Shown: positions 39,544-48,742, numbered from the stretch's first letter. The stretch is 64,000 bases of DNA from Dyadobacter fermentans DSM 18053 (GCF_000023125.1 NC_013037.1:3472001-3536000), one strand, 5' to 3'. Numbers and translations are program-made. The notes: a model not told the origin generated them from the sequence alone.

Positions 39544-40758
39544 CTAATGCGCCGGCTTCTTCGGAACCGGGGCAGAAGCGTGGTATTTCTTCTGGATAAT
39601 GGCAGCGTATTTATCCATGATTTCCAGCACCTTATCGCGTGATTTTGAGCGTATCACCAGTCCCACGTGATGCGGCTCGTTCATGCGCCACACCACTTCC
39701 GGGTCATTGAATACCGATAGGTCGGGCCATTCCTGGCGGGCGAGCGAGATGAGGATACCGGCATATTCTTTCCGAACGGCGGGCAGCTTGTAGTTTTCAC
39801 CCTTTGCCTCGGCCGTTTCCATTCGCGCCCATTCCTTCCAGAGGTTAATTCCCGACGAGGCTTCGACCATTTCCGAAAGGTGTGCACCTCCTACGCGCGA
39901 CGATGTTTCCAGGAAATAGTATTTACCATCGTCGTGGCAACGGATCACCTCGGTGTGTGAAGCGCTGTGTTTCAACCCAAAAGCTTTGAGCAAATCCACC
40001 GCGAGCGTCTGCAATGCGTGTTCCTCGGAAGAATCGAACGGGACGGTTACCGAGCGGAATATGCCTCCGCCATGAGCCACGTCGAATGGCGGCGCGAGGT
40101 ATTTGCTGTTCCAGGAGAATATAACGATTCCATTGTAAGATATAGAATCGACGTGGTAGACGTCGCCGGCTTTGTATTGTTCCACGAGATAAGCATGCCG
40201 CTTATCCCCGAGGTCGTGAATGGTGTTCCAAAGTTCTTCCGCCGTGCTGAGCTTTTGAATGCCCAGCGCCGATGCTTCCGAGCGCGGTTTGATCATCCAC
40301 GGACCGGGATGTTTTTCAATAAAACGGTTGATCTGATCATCATTGAAAAGCGCCGAAAAACCCGGAACGAGAATGCCCGATTCGAGCGCCTTCGTGCGCA
40401 TGGCCAGCTTGTCGCGGAAATAGCGGCCGGTGGTCTGTCCCATCCCAGGAATGCGGAAATATTCGCGGATATGCGCCGCTTTTTCAACATCGTAATCGTC
40501 GAGCGCCACCACGCGGTCGATCGGGCGGGTGCGCATCACGTACGCGAGACCGGTGATGATCTCGTTCATGTTATACGTCCCATCCTCTTCCTCCTCCACA
40601 TAGAAAAATTCGTCGACAGCTTCCCTGACCCACGGCTTATGTTCCAGTTTTTTCGCGGTGATCAGAAAAACCTTGTTGCCGGCATCTTTAAGAGCCTTCA
40701 AAAAGTCGTTGCCTTTGAAATAGGTAGAAATGCAGAGAAAAGTCAGAGTTTGGGTCAT
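39544..40758 (-). CDS. ATP-grasp carboxylate-amine/thiol ligase of unknown substrate
   Basis: The 404-aa protein has a preATP-grasp domain (residues about 1-105; TFLCISTYFKGNDFLKALKD, VVALDDYDVEKAAHIREYF) and an ATP-grasp domain. The latter has KLAMRTKALESGILVPGF, WMIKPRSEASALGIQKL (ATP Lys), VEQYKAGDVYHVD, and the metal-binding Glu in YYFLETSSRVGG. Such ligases join a carboxylate to an amine via acyl phosphate. No peptide, siderophore or nucleotide pathway gene is adjacent, so the substrate is open. The pepA-type aminopeptidase gene lies upstream on the same strand. Confidence 0.85.
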   Translation of the reverse strand: MTQTLTFLCISTYFKGNDFLKALKDAGNKVFLITAKKLEHKPWVREAVDEFFYVEEEEDGTYNMNEIITGLAYVMRTRPIDRVVALDDYDVEKAAHIREYFRIPGMGQTTGRYFRDKLAMRTKALESGILVPGFSALFNDDQINRFIEKHPGPWMIKPRSEASALGIQKLSTAEELWNTIHDLGDKRHAYLVEQYKAGDVYHVDSISYNGIVIFSWNSKYLAPPFDVAHGGGIFRSVTVPFDSSEEHALQTLAVDLLKAFGLKHSASHTEVIRCHDDGKYYFLETSSRVGGAHLSEMVEASSGINLWKEWARMETAEAKGENYKLPAVRKEYAGILISLARQEWPDLSVFNDPEVVWRMNEPHHVGLVIRSKSRDKVLEIMDKYAAIIQKKYHASAPVPKKPAH

Positions 40759-40791
40759 AAAATGTCATTTGGTGGACGGTAGCGGCATCTG

Positions 40792-40808
40792 CGGACGTGC
40801 GATGCCGC
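40792..40808. repeat. Perfect 8-bp inverted repeat upstream of the ATP-grasp gene
   Basis: GCGGCATC (40792-40799) and GATGCCGC (40801-40808) are complementary with only one base between them. They lie about 34 nt upstream of the start codon. It could be an operator more easily than a hairpin, given the tight centre. Confidence 0.35.
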
Positions 40809-40898
40809 AACTCATATATTCTCAAATCTAGCAAAAAGAACCATTTTGGCAAGAAAAGCGCCGGTTAATTTTCCGTTACAAAGCGCTCTTGCCGCCGG

Positions 40899-42287
40899 TT
40901 AGGACAGCTTCGAGAGATAGGCGATCAGCAGGCGTATGCCATATGCGGTCCCCGCGCGGCCGGGAGCAAATTCGGTATCGCCGAAGGCGGTTCCTGCGAT
41001 GTCGAGGTGGGCCCAGGCGGTGTGCCCGCCGGTAAAAACTTCCAAGAATTTCGCCGCCACGATGGCGCCGGCGAGCGGTTTGCCGTGGTAGTTTTTCACA
41101 TCGGCAATGTCCGAGCTGATCTCTTCTTTGTATTCATCCCAAACGGGCAGGCGCCACAGCCGCTCGCCTGTGTGCTCCGCGGCGTTAATAAGGTCGGCCG
41201 CGAGCTCATCGTTGGGTGTAAAAAGGCCTGCAGCTTCGTAGCCGAGGGTTTGGATGATGCTGCCCGTGAGCGTTGCGAGGTCTATGAGCACGTCGGGCTG
41301 GTAATGCTTGACGGCATAATGCAGTCCGTCGGCGAGGATCAGCCTTCCTTCTGCGTCGGTATCAATCACCTCGATCGTCTTCCCGGCATAGGAACCGATC
41401 ACATCGCCGGGTTTCATCGCCGAGCCGTCGACGGAATTTTCCGTAGAAGGTATCACACCGATCACCCGCACCGGCAATTTCAGCTGCGCGGCGAGCTCCA
41501 CTGCGCCCAGCACCGCAGCCGCACCGCCCATATCGCTCTTCATCAAATGCATGTTCGCGGAGGGTTTAATGGAAATCCCGCCGGTATCGAACGTAACCCC
41601 TTTGCCCACGAGCGCCACGGTTTGGGTGTAATGCTCCGGCTTGTATTCCGAAACGATCATTACCGGAGGTTCCGCGCTTCCCTGGCTCACGGCCAGCAAT
41701 GCATGCATGCCTTTTTCTTCCAGCTGAGCTTTGTCGAGGATTTCGACCGCATAACCATTCGCCGCGCCCGAAGCACGCGCCCATTCGGCCAGCGTTGCCG
41801 GTTTTTTGTAGTTAGAAGGTGCATTCGTCAAATCCATAATGCGGATCTGGGTCAATGCCGTTTTCAGCGCGTCGTTGGCCGCTCCCGCCACTTCTTCGGG
41901 CGATTCGGTTAAAATGAGCAACCTCCCCGACTTAAAAAATTCGCTCACTGGTTTCGGTTCCGTCTTGTACAGTTGCAGGTTGTAGCCTCCCAATGCAATC
42001 CCGTTCACCGCGTTGCCCACCCATTCGGCGCTGCGGCCGCGCGCGTCCAGCGTAATGTGTTCGGGCCAGCGGTCCTTCCGTTTGGAAAAAAGGGACCTGA
42101 AAATGCGGATAATGCCGGGCATTTTCGGGGCATTTCCCAAGCCAATCCAAAGTTCTTTGGACGAATACCACCAGGTTTCGCCTTTTTCGGCTTTGAACAT
42201 TTGCTGGTTTTCCGGCTCACTGCCTTGCTCGAAGGAGCGGACGACCAGCAGGTCTTCGGTAAGCTCCTCAATGATCTCTATTTGCAT
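40899..42287 (-). CDS. Leucyl aminopeptidase, peptidase family M17
   Basis: This cytoplasmic zinc aminopeptidase has 462 aa. The C-terminal catalytic domain has VGKGVTFDTGGISIKPS (metal-binding Lys and Asp, near 226) and the signature NTDAEGRLILADGL (near 303-316), with DIADVKNYHGKPLAGAIVAAKFL. The N-terminal domain is divergent, as is normal. It removes N-terminal amino acids from peptides. It follows the M28 peptidase gene by 15 nt, so two peptidases form an operon. Confidence 0.93.
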   Translation of the reverse strand: MQIEIIEELTEDLLVVRSFEQGSEPENQQMFKAEKGETWWYSSKELWIGLGNAPKMPGIIRIFRSLFSKRKDRWPEHITLDARGRSAEWVGNAVNGIALGGYNLQLYKTEPKPVSEFFKSGRLLILTESPEEVAGAANDALKTALTQIRIMDLTNAPSNYKKPATLAEWARASGAANGYAVEILDKAQLEEKGMHALLAVSQGSAEPPVMIVSEYKPEHYTQTVALVGKGVTFDTGGISIKPSANMHLMKSDMGGAAAVLGAVELAAQLKLPVRVIGVIPSTENSVDGSAMKPGDVIGSYAGKTIEVIDTDAEGRLILADGLHYAVKHYQPDVLIDLATLTGSIIQTLGYEAAGLFTPNDELAADLINAAEHTGERLWRLPVWDEYKEEISSDIADVKNYHGKPLAGAIVAAKFLEVFTGGHTAWAHLDIAGTAFGDTEFAPGRAGTAYGIRLLIAYLSKLS

Positions 42288-42302
42288 GGTTATGTTATCT
42301 GT

Positions 42303-43883
42303 TTAATCCAGTCCTCCGCGACGGATAGGTTTGCGTGGCTCCGGCCAGGCGGCGGGCACTCCTTTCGAATCTGCGGGGAGAATGCTTTTCTCGCGTGAAG
42401 TTTTTGCGGGGTCTTCGCTTGCCTGATAGGCCAAAATCGCAGCCAGGATGGCGTTACTGCGCACGTCGTCGAACACGATTTTGTCGTATGTGTCGCGGTT
42501 GGTATGCCAGGTATAGGTGCCGTAGGACCAGCTCAGCGAGCTCAGCGAAAACGCCGGCGCACCCGCCGCTACGAACGAAGCAAAATCGGAACCGCCTGCA
42601 CCCGGCGCTCCGGGAAACGTGGTTTCGATCGGCGTGCGGATCGGTTCGGGCACTTTCGAAAGCCAGCGCGTCAGGTATTCATAGGAGTTCAGAAAGCCCT
42701 GGCCCGTGAGGTTCACGACCCGCCCCGTTCCATTATCCTGATTAAACACTGCCTGAATGTTCTGCACGATCTCGGGATGGTCCTCCACGAATGCGCGTGA
42801 GCCGTTCAGCCCCTGTTCTTCGCTTCCCCAGTGGCCGACGAGGATCGTGCGTTTGGGATTGGGATACACTTTTTTGAGGATGCGCATTGCTTCCATCATC
42901 ACCAGCGTGCCGGTGCCATTGTCGGTGGCGCCGCTGCCGCCGTCCCACGAATCGAAATGGGCGGACAGGATCACGTATTCATTGGGTTTCTCCGTACCCC
43001 TGATTTCCCCGATCGTATTGAATGTCGGGCTTACGCCGGTTTCTTTCGCATCCGCTTTCACACTGATCCGCGGCGTGTGGCCGGATTCGGCCAGGCGGTA
43101 CAGCAAGCCGTAATCTTCGAGCGAAATATCGATCGTCGGGATGCTTTTGGTGTAAGCCCCGAAGATCTTGTTGGCCCCAAAACCTTTTGACCAATACGAC
43201 ATCACCACGCCTGCCGCGCCCGCTTTCTCCAACGCCAGCGGCAGCCCGCGGGCATTGTAACCCGTTTTGCGCAGCCGGTTAGCCCAGGCCTCGGTCTGCG
43301 CGTCGCGGTCCTTTTTCATCTTTTCAAACGACTCTTTCGTGCCGAACTCCTGCCAATTATAATCCGGCCGGCCGGTGGGCTGGTTCATGCTGATGAGCAC
43401 GAACTTTCCTTTCGCCGAGGGCAGCCACTTCCTGAATGCGGCCGAATCGGCTACCTCGGGCAGGATCACCACGTCGGCGGTAACCGTTTTGCCATTGGTG
43501 CCCGGGCTCCATGCGAGCTGCATGCCTTCCAGTGATTTTACGCGCGGCGCCACCATATCGATATGCGAAACGCCCCGTTCCCAGCCGCGCCATTCGCCCC
43601 ATTTCTCATTCCTGGCGGTGATATTCCAGCCTTTATAAGTCGCAACGGCCCAATCATGCGCCTGCTGCATTTGCGGCGAGCCGACGAGCCGCGGGCCAAT
43701 GACGTCCATCAGTTCGTGGCCCAGCTTTTCCAATTGCGAGTTTTCAGTAGCCTCCTTGATGATACTTTCCACTACCGCGTCCTTCGGGACCGGGTTGGTA
43801 CCTTGCGCGAAAACGAGCGCGGTAGGCAAACATGCGGCCTGGCATGTAACCCAAAGGGTCAGGAGTAAATAGATTCTTTTCAT
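42303..43883 (-). CDS. Exported M28-family metallopeptidase
   Basis: This 526-aa protein has a signal peptide ending LVFAQ, so it is periplasmic or secreted. Residues about 130-260 hold a PA-like insert. The zinc-binding segment is LSAHFDSWDGGSGATDNGTG (His and Asp near 308-318), followed by WGSEEQGLNGSRAF (Glu-Glu near 356) and the His of TYTWHTNRDTYD near 462. It cleaves amino acids or small groups from peptide N-termini. The start at 43883 marks the signal peptide. The M17 aminopeptidase gene follows closely, which would finish degradation inside the cell. Confidence 0.92.
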   Translation of the reverse strand: MKRIYLLLTLWVTCQAACLPTALVFAQGTNPVPKDAVVESIIKEATENSQLEKLGHELMDVIGPRLVGSPQMQQAHDWAVATYKGWNITARNEKWGEWRGWERGVSHIDMVAPRVKSLEGMQLAWSPGTNGKTVTADVVILPEVADSAAFRKWLPSAKGKFVLISMNQPTGRPDYNWQEFGTKESFEKMKKDRDAQTEAWANRLRKTGYNARGLPLALEKAGAAGVVMSYWSKGFGANKIFGAYTKSIPTIDISLEDYGLLYRLAESGHTPRISVKADAKETGVSPTFNTIGEIRGTEKPNEYVILSAHFDSWDGGSGATDNGTGTLVMMEAMRILKKVYPNPKRTILVGHWGSEEQGLNGSRAFVEDHPEIVQNIQAVFNQDNGTGRVVNLTGQGFLNSYEYLTRWLSKVPEPIRTPIETTFPGAPGAGGSDFASFVAAGAPAFSLSSLSWSYGTYTWHTNRDTYDKIVFDDVRSNAILAAILAYQASEDPAKTSREKSILPADSKGVPAAWPEPRKPIRRGGLD

Positions 43884-44027
43884 TTGATAATTGGTTAAAA
43901 AAATATCGTTTTTCGCACGCAGTAAATCGCGGCAGGGCTTACTGCACGCCCTCAAAAATCCTAAATTGACACTTTAATTATATTATTCCAACCTCACCCT
44001 GCGTAGAGGACTGGCCCGGAGGCAGAT

Positions 44028-44951
44028 ATGTTAAACAGGATTATCGCATTTGTATTTTTTGCCAACTACTTCGTCGGACTGCTGGCTGTTGCGCTGTCCG
44101 TTGAAACTGGCTTCCAGCTGAATCTGCCGCTCAACTCGCCGGTTTACTACGTTCTTGTTTTCTGCGCCACCGTTTTTTATTACACGATCGCCTATTCCGG
44201 GCCTGTGGCGCCCAAAGTGTCGGCCAACCCGCGAACCGAATGGTACCGTCTCCATCACCGTTTTACGAGGATTAGCCAGGTGGTGCTGTTCAGCATTTGC
44301 GCGGTCGCCGGCGGCTGGTACCTGATCGACAATTTTCACGCGGTGCTGCATTTGCCGCTGCATTACTCGCTGATATTGTCGGTTGTGCCGCTTGCCGCCG
44401 TGCTGTACTACGGGTTGCTCCCGAAATCGATCATTTCGCTGAACCTCCGCCGGACAGGGTGGCTGAAAGCATTTGTGATCGGCTTTGTGTGGGCGGGGTG
44501 TGTTAATCTGTTCCCGATGGCGGCGCTGCGGATCGAGCAGGGCATTACCGTTGGCGAGCCTTTGCTGATGCTATGGCTTTTTACCAAAAACTGGATGTTT
44601 TGCACGGTGAATGCGATTATGTTCGATATGAAGGACTATGAGGACGATGCGAATATCGAATTGAAGACTTTTGCCGTGCGAATGGGCCTGCGCAATACGA
44701 TTTACTATGTGCTGGTGCCGCTCCTGCTCGTCGGGCTACTTTCGTTCCTCACTTTCGCGATTTTCCGCGGCTTCGGCTGGCCCACGGTGCTGTTCAATAT
44801 CGTGCCGTTTGTGTGCCTGCTCATCGTCGCATTCTCGCTGCAAAAGCGGCAGAGTATTTTGTTCTATCTCATCGTGATCGACGGCTTGCTGCTCGTGAAG
44901 GCACTTTGTGGGATAGCCGGCAGCTTCTTTGCGCACCAGAACCTTTCTTGA
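44028..44951 (+). CDS. UbiA-like membrane prenyltransferase homologue
   Basis: The 307-aa protein has about eight membrane helices. The second Asp-rich motif is clear in MFDMKDYEDDANIELKTFAVRMG (near 205-227), as in UbiA enzymes that attach a prenyl chain to an aromatic ring. The first motif, NxxxDxxxD, normally in the loop after helix 2, is not visible: that part reads YSGPVAPKVSANPRTEW (61-77). The protein may therefore use another substrate or be inactive as a transferase. It ends 1 nt before a methyltransferase gene on the same strand, as prenyl-quinone or lipid pathway genes often do. Confidence 0.75.
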   Translation: MLNRIIAFVFFANYFVGLLAVALSVETGFQLNLPLNSPVYYVLVFCATVFYYTIAYSGPVAPKVSANPRTEWYRLHHRFTRISQVVLFSICAVAGGWYLIDNFHAVLHLPLHYSLILSVVPLAAVLYYGLLPKSIISLNLRRTGWLKAFVIGFVWAGCVNLFPMAALRIEQGITVGEPLLMLWLFTKNWMFCTVNAIMFDMKDYEDDANIELKTFAVRMGLRNTIYYVLVPLLLVGLLSFLTFAIFRGFGWPTVLFNIVPFVCLLIVAFSLQKRQSILFYLIVIDGLLLVKALCGIAGSFFAHQNLS

Positions 44952-44952
44952 A

Positions 44953-45636
44953 ATGCTGAATAATTACGACCGTATCGCCACGAATTACGACAGGCTCAGC
45001 AGGCTGGTGTTCGGAAAATCCATTGTCCGTGCACAGCGGTCGTTGCTGCCGGCCATTGCACCGCGCTCGCGGATACTGATCGTGGGCGGCGGCACCGGCT
45101 GGATTCTGGAAGAGATATCCCGCCTGCATGCTTCCGGCCTGGTGATCGATTACGTCGAAATTTCATCCAATATGCTCGACCTCGCCCGCGAAAGAGACTG
45201 CAAGGCGAACCGGGTCGCATTTATTCACATGGCCATTGAAAATTATGCCGCGCCTGCACCGTATGACGTGATTATGACGCCGTTCCTGTTCGACAATTTC
45301 AGTCGCCCGCGTGCGCAGGAGGTTTTTGATAAACTAAATTATTACCTCAAACCGGGCGGACAATGGCTCTTCACCGATTTTCATATCGACAAAGGCACTA
45401 ACCGACTGTGGCAAAAGGCATTGCTGCGATCGATGTACATTTTCTTCCGGAACATCAGCCGCGTAGAAGCGGACCAGCTGCCAGATATGCAGGCGCATTT
45501 TGTTCAAAACGGCTACCAACTCACTTTTGAAAGTTATCATTTCGGCCGTTTCATCCGCTCGGCGGCTTACCGGAAATCAGGCGACGGCGGTTCGGCGGCG
45601 CCCGAAAATAAACCGTTCGTTAAAAATCACGATTGA
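44953..45636 (+). CDS. SAM-dependent class I methyltransferase
   Basis: The 227-aa protein has the SAM-binding motif ILIVGGGTGWILEEI (near 39-53), VIDYVEISSNMLDLARE (motif II) and YDVIMTPFLFDNFSR (motif IV), then YYLKPGGQWLFTDFHID. The form with D/N at the start and LKPGG resembles the UbiE/COQ5-type. The substrate may be a quinone or lipid, since the UbiA-like gene precedes it by 1 nt. Its 3' end overlaps the convergent EamA gene by 60 nt. Confidence 0.85.
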   Translation: MLNNYDRIATNYDRLSRLVFGKSIVRAQRSLLPAIAPRSRILIVGGGTGWILEEISRLHASGLVIDYVEISSNMLDLARERDCKANRVAFIHMAIENYAAPAPYDVIMTPFLFDNFSRPRAQEVFDKLNYYLKPGGQWLFTDFHIDKGTNRLWQKALLRSMYIFFRNISRVEADQLPDMQAHFVQNGYQLTFESYHFGRFIRSAAYRKSGDGGSAAPENKPFVKNHD

Positions 45637-46476
45637 AAGGAGAATGATGGAATAGGCCGTGATCTGCGTTGCGTTAATGGGCTCGTGAAAGTAGAACAAT
45701 GCGATTGCAAAGTTCATCAATGGATTGATATACAACAAAATACCCATCGTGGACGAAGTCACGCCCTGTAATGCATAAAGGTTCATAAACAGCGGAACGA
45801 TCGTAAAAACCACGGCGATCAGCGTGATCAATATGTAAAACGATGCCTCCGTAGGCAGGGCTGCACTGTATTTTGGATAAAATGGCAAGAGCAGTAATGC
45901 GGAGAATATGATCTGGATCGTGAGTACCAGAAATTTGTCGATACCGGTGTTTTTGCGCTGGCTCACGAGGTAAAACGCGTAGGACGCGGCCACAATGAGG
46001 CTGTACAGAATATCGGCTATATTGTTGAAAGAAAGAAGGATGCAACTCAAAACACTGAGCATTACCGCCGTCCATTGCCATTTACTCAGCTTTTCATCCA
46101 GCACAAAAAAGGCGATCACGGTCGTCATGATCGGACAGACCAGGTAGGCGAATGACGCCGCTTTGACGCTGATGTGGTTCATCACATAAATGAAGAAGAA
46201 CCAGTTGGCTGTGAGCAGCACACCGCCGGCCAGGGTCAGGAATGCAACTTCCCGTTTCCGCGCCACCGGCATGCCCTTGAATGCCGCGATACTCTCCTTC
46301 AACACCCGCACACGCATGAACAGGCTGATTACCGCCATCACCGCCGCGCAAATGAATACGCGATAGAACAGAATGTCCAGCGAAGGATAGCCTTTCAGCG
46401 GTTTTAGCGCCAGACTGAAAAAGCCCCAGATCAGAAATGAAACGAATGCAACGAGGTAGTATTTAGAGAATTTCAT
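45577..46476 (-). CDS. EamA/RarD-type drug/metabolite transporter
   Basis: This 299-aa protein has ten predicted membrane helices in two EamA halves. Features include FLIWGFFSLALKPLKGYPSL, LDILFYRVFICAAVM, LLTANWFFFIYVMNHISVKAASFAYLVCPI and a second half ending FERFIFGRRR-like basic residues (NERFIFGRRRTAVA). The RarD subgroup exports metabolites, with unknown substrates. Its C-terminus overlaps the methyltransferase gene by 60 nt on the opposite strand. Confidence 0.88.
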   Translation of the reverse strand: MKFSKYYLVAFVSFLIWGFFSLALKPLKGYPSLDILFYRVFICAAVMAVISLFMRVRVLKESIAAFKGMPVARKREVAFLTLAGGVLLTANWFFFIYVMNHISVKAASFAYLVCPIMTTVIAFFVLDEKLSKWQWTAVMLSVLSCILLSFNNIADILYSLIVAASYAFYLVSQRKNTGIDKFLVLTIQIIFSALLLLPFYPKYSAALPTEASFYILITLIAVVFTIVPLFMNLYALQGVTSSTMGILLYINPLMNFAIALFYFHEPINATQITAYSIILLSIVIFNERFIFGRRRTAVA

Positions 46477-46629
46477 CGAACGGCTGCGCAACGTGTGGTA
46501 TTTGCGAAGTTAACAGCGAAAACGAACGGGCGGTTCTCGGGTCGCGGGGTTAATTGTCAAATTTACAGTAAAAACGGAACCTTAGCGGGCTTATTTGCCT
46601 TGACTAATAAGGCAATATTTAATCCCGAT

Positions 46630-47427
46630 ATGACATTTTCCGACATCCGGCTGGTGGCTACCGATATGGACGGTACGCTTTTGAACTCCAAACATGAAAT
46701 CCACGAATCGTTTTTTCCGGTTTTCAGGAAGTTAAGGGATCACGGGATCATTTTTGTCGCAGCCAGCGGCCGCCAGTATTTCAACCTGGCCAAAACGCTG
46801 GATGCCGTGAAGGAGGAAGTCATTTTTGCGGCCGAAAACGGCAGCTATGTCGTATGCAACGACGAGGAAATCCACATCCAGGCAGTCGATCAGGAGATTA
46901 CGCACGAACTGATCCGCGTTGCGAGAAAGATCAAAAACACCTATCCGATCATTTGCGGCAAGAAAAAGGCGTATGTCGAAAACGACGACGAGGAGTTTAT
47001 CAATCACCTTAAACTGTATTTCGAACGGTACGAAGTGGTGGAAGACCTGCTGGAAATCAGGGACGACCAGTTTTTAAAATTCACATTATGCGACCTGGCC
47101 GGCTCGGAGGTGAACAGCTATCCGCATTACAAAAAATACGAGAATGACCTGCAGGTGAAAGTGTCCGGGCCGATCTGGCTCGACATTTCCCACAAAAAGG
47201 CCAACAAGGGCCGCGCGATGGAGGTTTTGCAGGAAAAATTCAACATTACCGCCAAGCAGACGATGGTATTCGGAGATTACCTCAACGACCTCGAAATGCT
47301 CGAAAAAGCGCATTACTCTTATGCAATGGCCAATGCGCACCCGGATATTAAAAAAATAGCCCGCTTCATCGCCAAAAGCAACGATGAAAACGGGGTTGTG
47401 GAAGTCCTTTCGGAAATCACGGAGTAA
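46630..47427 (+). CDS. HAD-superfamily (Cof-type) phosphatase
   Basis: This 265-aa cytoplasmic HAD hydrolase of subfamily IIB has motif I VATDMDGTLLNSKHE (Asp nucleophile near 11), motif II Ser/Thr in FVAASGRQYFNL and motif IV GDYLNDLEMLEKAHYSYAM (given in parts). It dephosphorylates sugar phosphates, flavin mononucleotide or similar compounds. The start at 46630 is set by MTFSDIRLVATD; upstream sequence has no homology. Its stop lies in a terminator hairpin. Confidence 0.9.
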   Translation: MTFSDIRLVATDMDGTLLNSKHEIHESFFPVFRKLRDHGIIFVAASGRQYFNLAKTLDAVKEEVIFAAENGSYVVCNDEEIHIQAVDQEITHELIRVARKIKNTYPIICGKKKAYVENDDEEFINHLKLYFERYEVVEDLLEIRDDQFLKFTLCDLAGSEVNSYPHYKKYENDLQVKVSGPIWLDISHKKANKGRAMEVLQEKFNITAKQTMVFGDYLNDLEMLEKAHYSYAMANAHPDIKKIARFIAKSNDENGVVEVLSEITE

Positions 47428-47450
47428 GGCAATGCCCTACTCCGTTTTTG
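47419..47450 (+). terminator. Terminator overlapping the HAD gene stop
   Basis: ACGGAGTAAGGC (47419-47430) pairs with GCCCTACTCCGT (47434-47445) at 11 of 12 positions around a 3-nt loop, and is followed by TTTTTG. The TAA of the HAD gene lies within it. Confidence 0.75.
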
Positions 47451-47455
47451 TTGTC

Positions 47456-48706
47456 CTACTCTGTGTATTTCTTGAAAATAGAGGTCGCCGTGTGCCCTCC
47501 GAAACCGAACGTGTTGTTGAGCGCGTAGTTCACCGTCTGGTTCAGCGATTTTCCTAAAACGATATTCATGCCTTCGGGAATGGCCTCGTCGAGGTTTTCG
47601 GTGTTGATCGTGCCTGGAATGATGTCGTGTTTCACTGCCAATGCGCAAACGATGCTTTCCAGCGCTCCTGCGGCGCCCAGCAAATGGCCGGTCATGGATT
47701 TGGTGGCGCTGATGGCTACCGGATGGTCGCCGAACACCGTTTTCATGCCTTGCAACTCACTCATGTCGCCCAGGCCGGTAGAGGTGGCGTGCGCATTCAC
47801 GTAGTCGATTTTGTCCGGCGTGATGCCCGCTTCGTTCAATGCTTTGGTCATGCCGAGCGCCGCGCCCATTCCGTCCGGCGGTGTGCCGGTAAGGTGGTAG
47901 GCGTCCGCTGCCATACCGCCGCCCACGATTTCGGCATAAATTTTTGCGCCTCTCGCTTTGGCATATTCCAGATCTTCGAGGATCAATGCCGCCGCGCCTT
48001 CACCCATCACAAAGCCGTCGCGGTCCTTGTCGAAAGGCCTGGAAGCGGTTGCGGGATCGTCGTTGCGTTTGGAAAGTGCCTGCGCCGCGCTGAAACCGCC
48101 CAATGCGGAGTAAATGATGGCCGCCTCGGAGCCGCCCGCCACCATTAGCTTGGCTTTACCCATGCGGATGGTGTCGAATGCGCTGATGAGCGCCGTGTTG
48201 GACGATGCACAGGCCGAAACCGTACAGTAATTGGGACCATGCAGCTTGTGGCGGATCGAAATCACGCCCGCAGCAATGTCCACGATCATTTTGGGAATAA
48301 AGAACGGGTTAAAACGCGGTATACCGCCCGAAGCGTGGAATTCCAGCAGCTGGTCCTCGAACGTGCCCATACCACCGTTTCCGGTAGCCCAGATAACGCC
48401 CATATCGTAGCGGTCCTTCACGTCGATATTTTCAAAATCAAGACCCGCGTCTTTGATCGCCGTGTCCGAAGCCGCGATCGCGTATTGCGTGTGCAGGTCG
48501 TATTTCTTGATTTCCTTTTTCTCAATATAGTCTTCCGGATGGAAGTTTTTCACTTCGCAGCCGAACTGGGTTTTGAATTTGGAAACATCCATTTTCGTAA
48601 TGGTAGCAGCACCGCTTTTACCATCTACAATATTTTGCCAGAACTCCTCCACAGAATTCCCCAGCGGGGATATAACCCCCAGGCCAGTAACAACTACTCT
48701 TTTCAT
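47456..48706 (-). CDS. fabF: 3-oxoacyl-ACP synthase II
   Basis: FabF condenses malonyl-ACP with a growing acyl-ACP in fatty acid synthesis. The 416-aa protein begins VVVTGLGVISPLGNSVEEFW. The catalytic triad is present: Cys in TVSACASSNTALIS (near 165), His in NAHATSTGLGDMSE (near 303), and His in ATKSMTGHLLGAAGALES (near 340). acpP or other fab genes are not adjacent, so this may be an extra copy. Confidence 0.93.
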   Translation of the reverse strand: MKRVVVTGLGVISPLGNSVEEFWQNIVDGKSGAATITKMDVSKFKTQFGCEVKNFHPEDYIEKKEIKKYDLHTQYAIAASDTAIKDAGLDFENIDVKDRYDMGVIWATGNGGMGTFEDQLLEFHASGGIPRFNPFFIPKMIVDIAAGVISIRHKLHGPNYCTVSACASSNTALISAFDTIRMGKAKLMVAGGSEAAIIYSALGGFSAAQALSKRNDDPATASRPFDKDRDGFVMGEGAAALILEDLEYAKARGAKIYAEIVGGGMAADAYHLTGTPPDGMGAALGMTKALNEAGITPDKIDYVNAHATSTGLGDMSELQGMKTVFGDHPVAISATKSMTGHLLGAAGALESIVCALAVKHDIIPGTINTENLDEAIPEGMNIVLGKSLNQTVNYALNNTFGFGGHTATSIFKKYTE

Positions 48707-48742
48707 ACAATTTGATTAATTGATCCGCGACGCCAGAGGGTT

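Noticed and set aside
38362..41000. Defence island around the DUF1016 nuclease
   Set aside because: Neighbours are an NTF2-like protein, an ATP-grasp ligase and aminopeptidases; no restriction, helicase or mobile gene is adjacent.
46595..46615. Hairpin TTGCCTT-N7-AAGGCAA upstream of the HAD gene as a terminator
   Set aside because: The 7-bp stem has no T-run and no upstream gene on that strand to terminate; it may be a chance repeat or leader structure.
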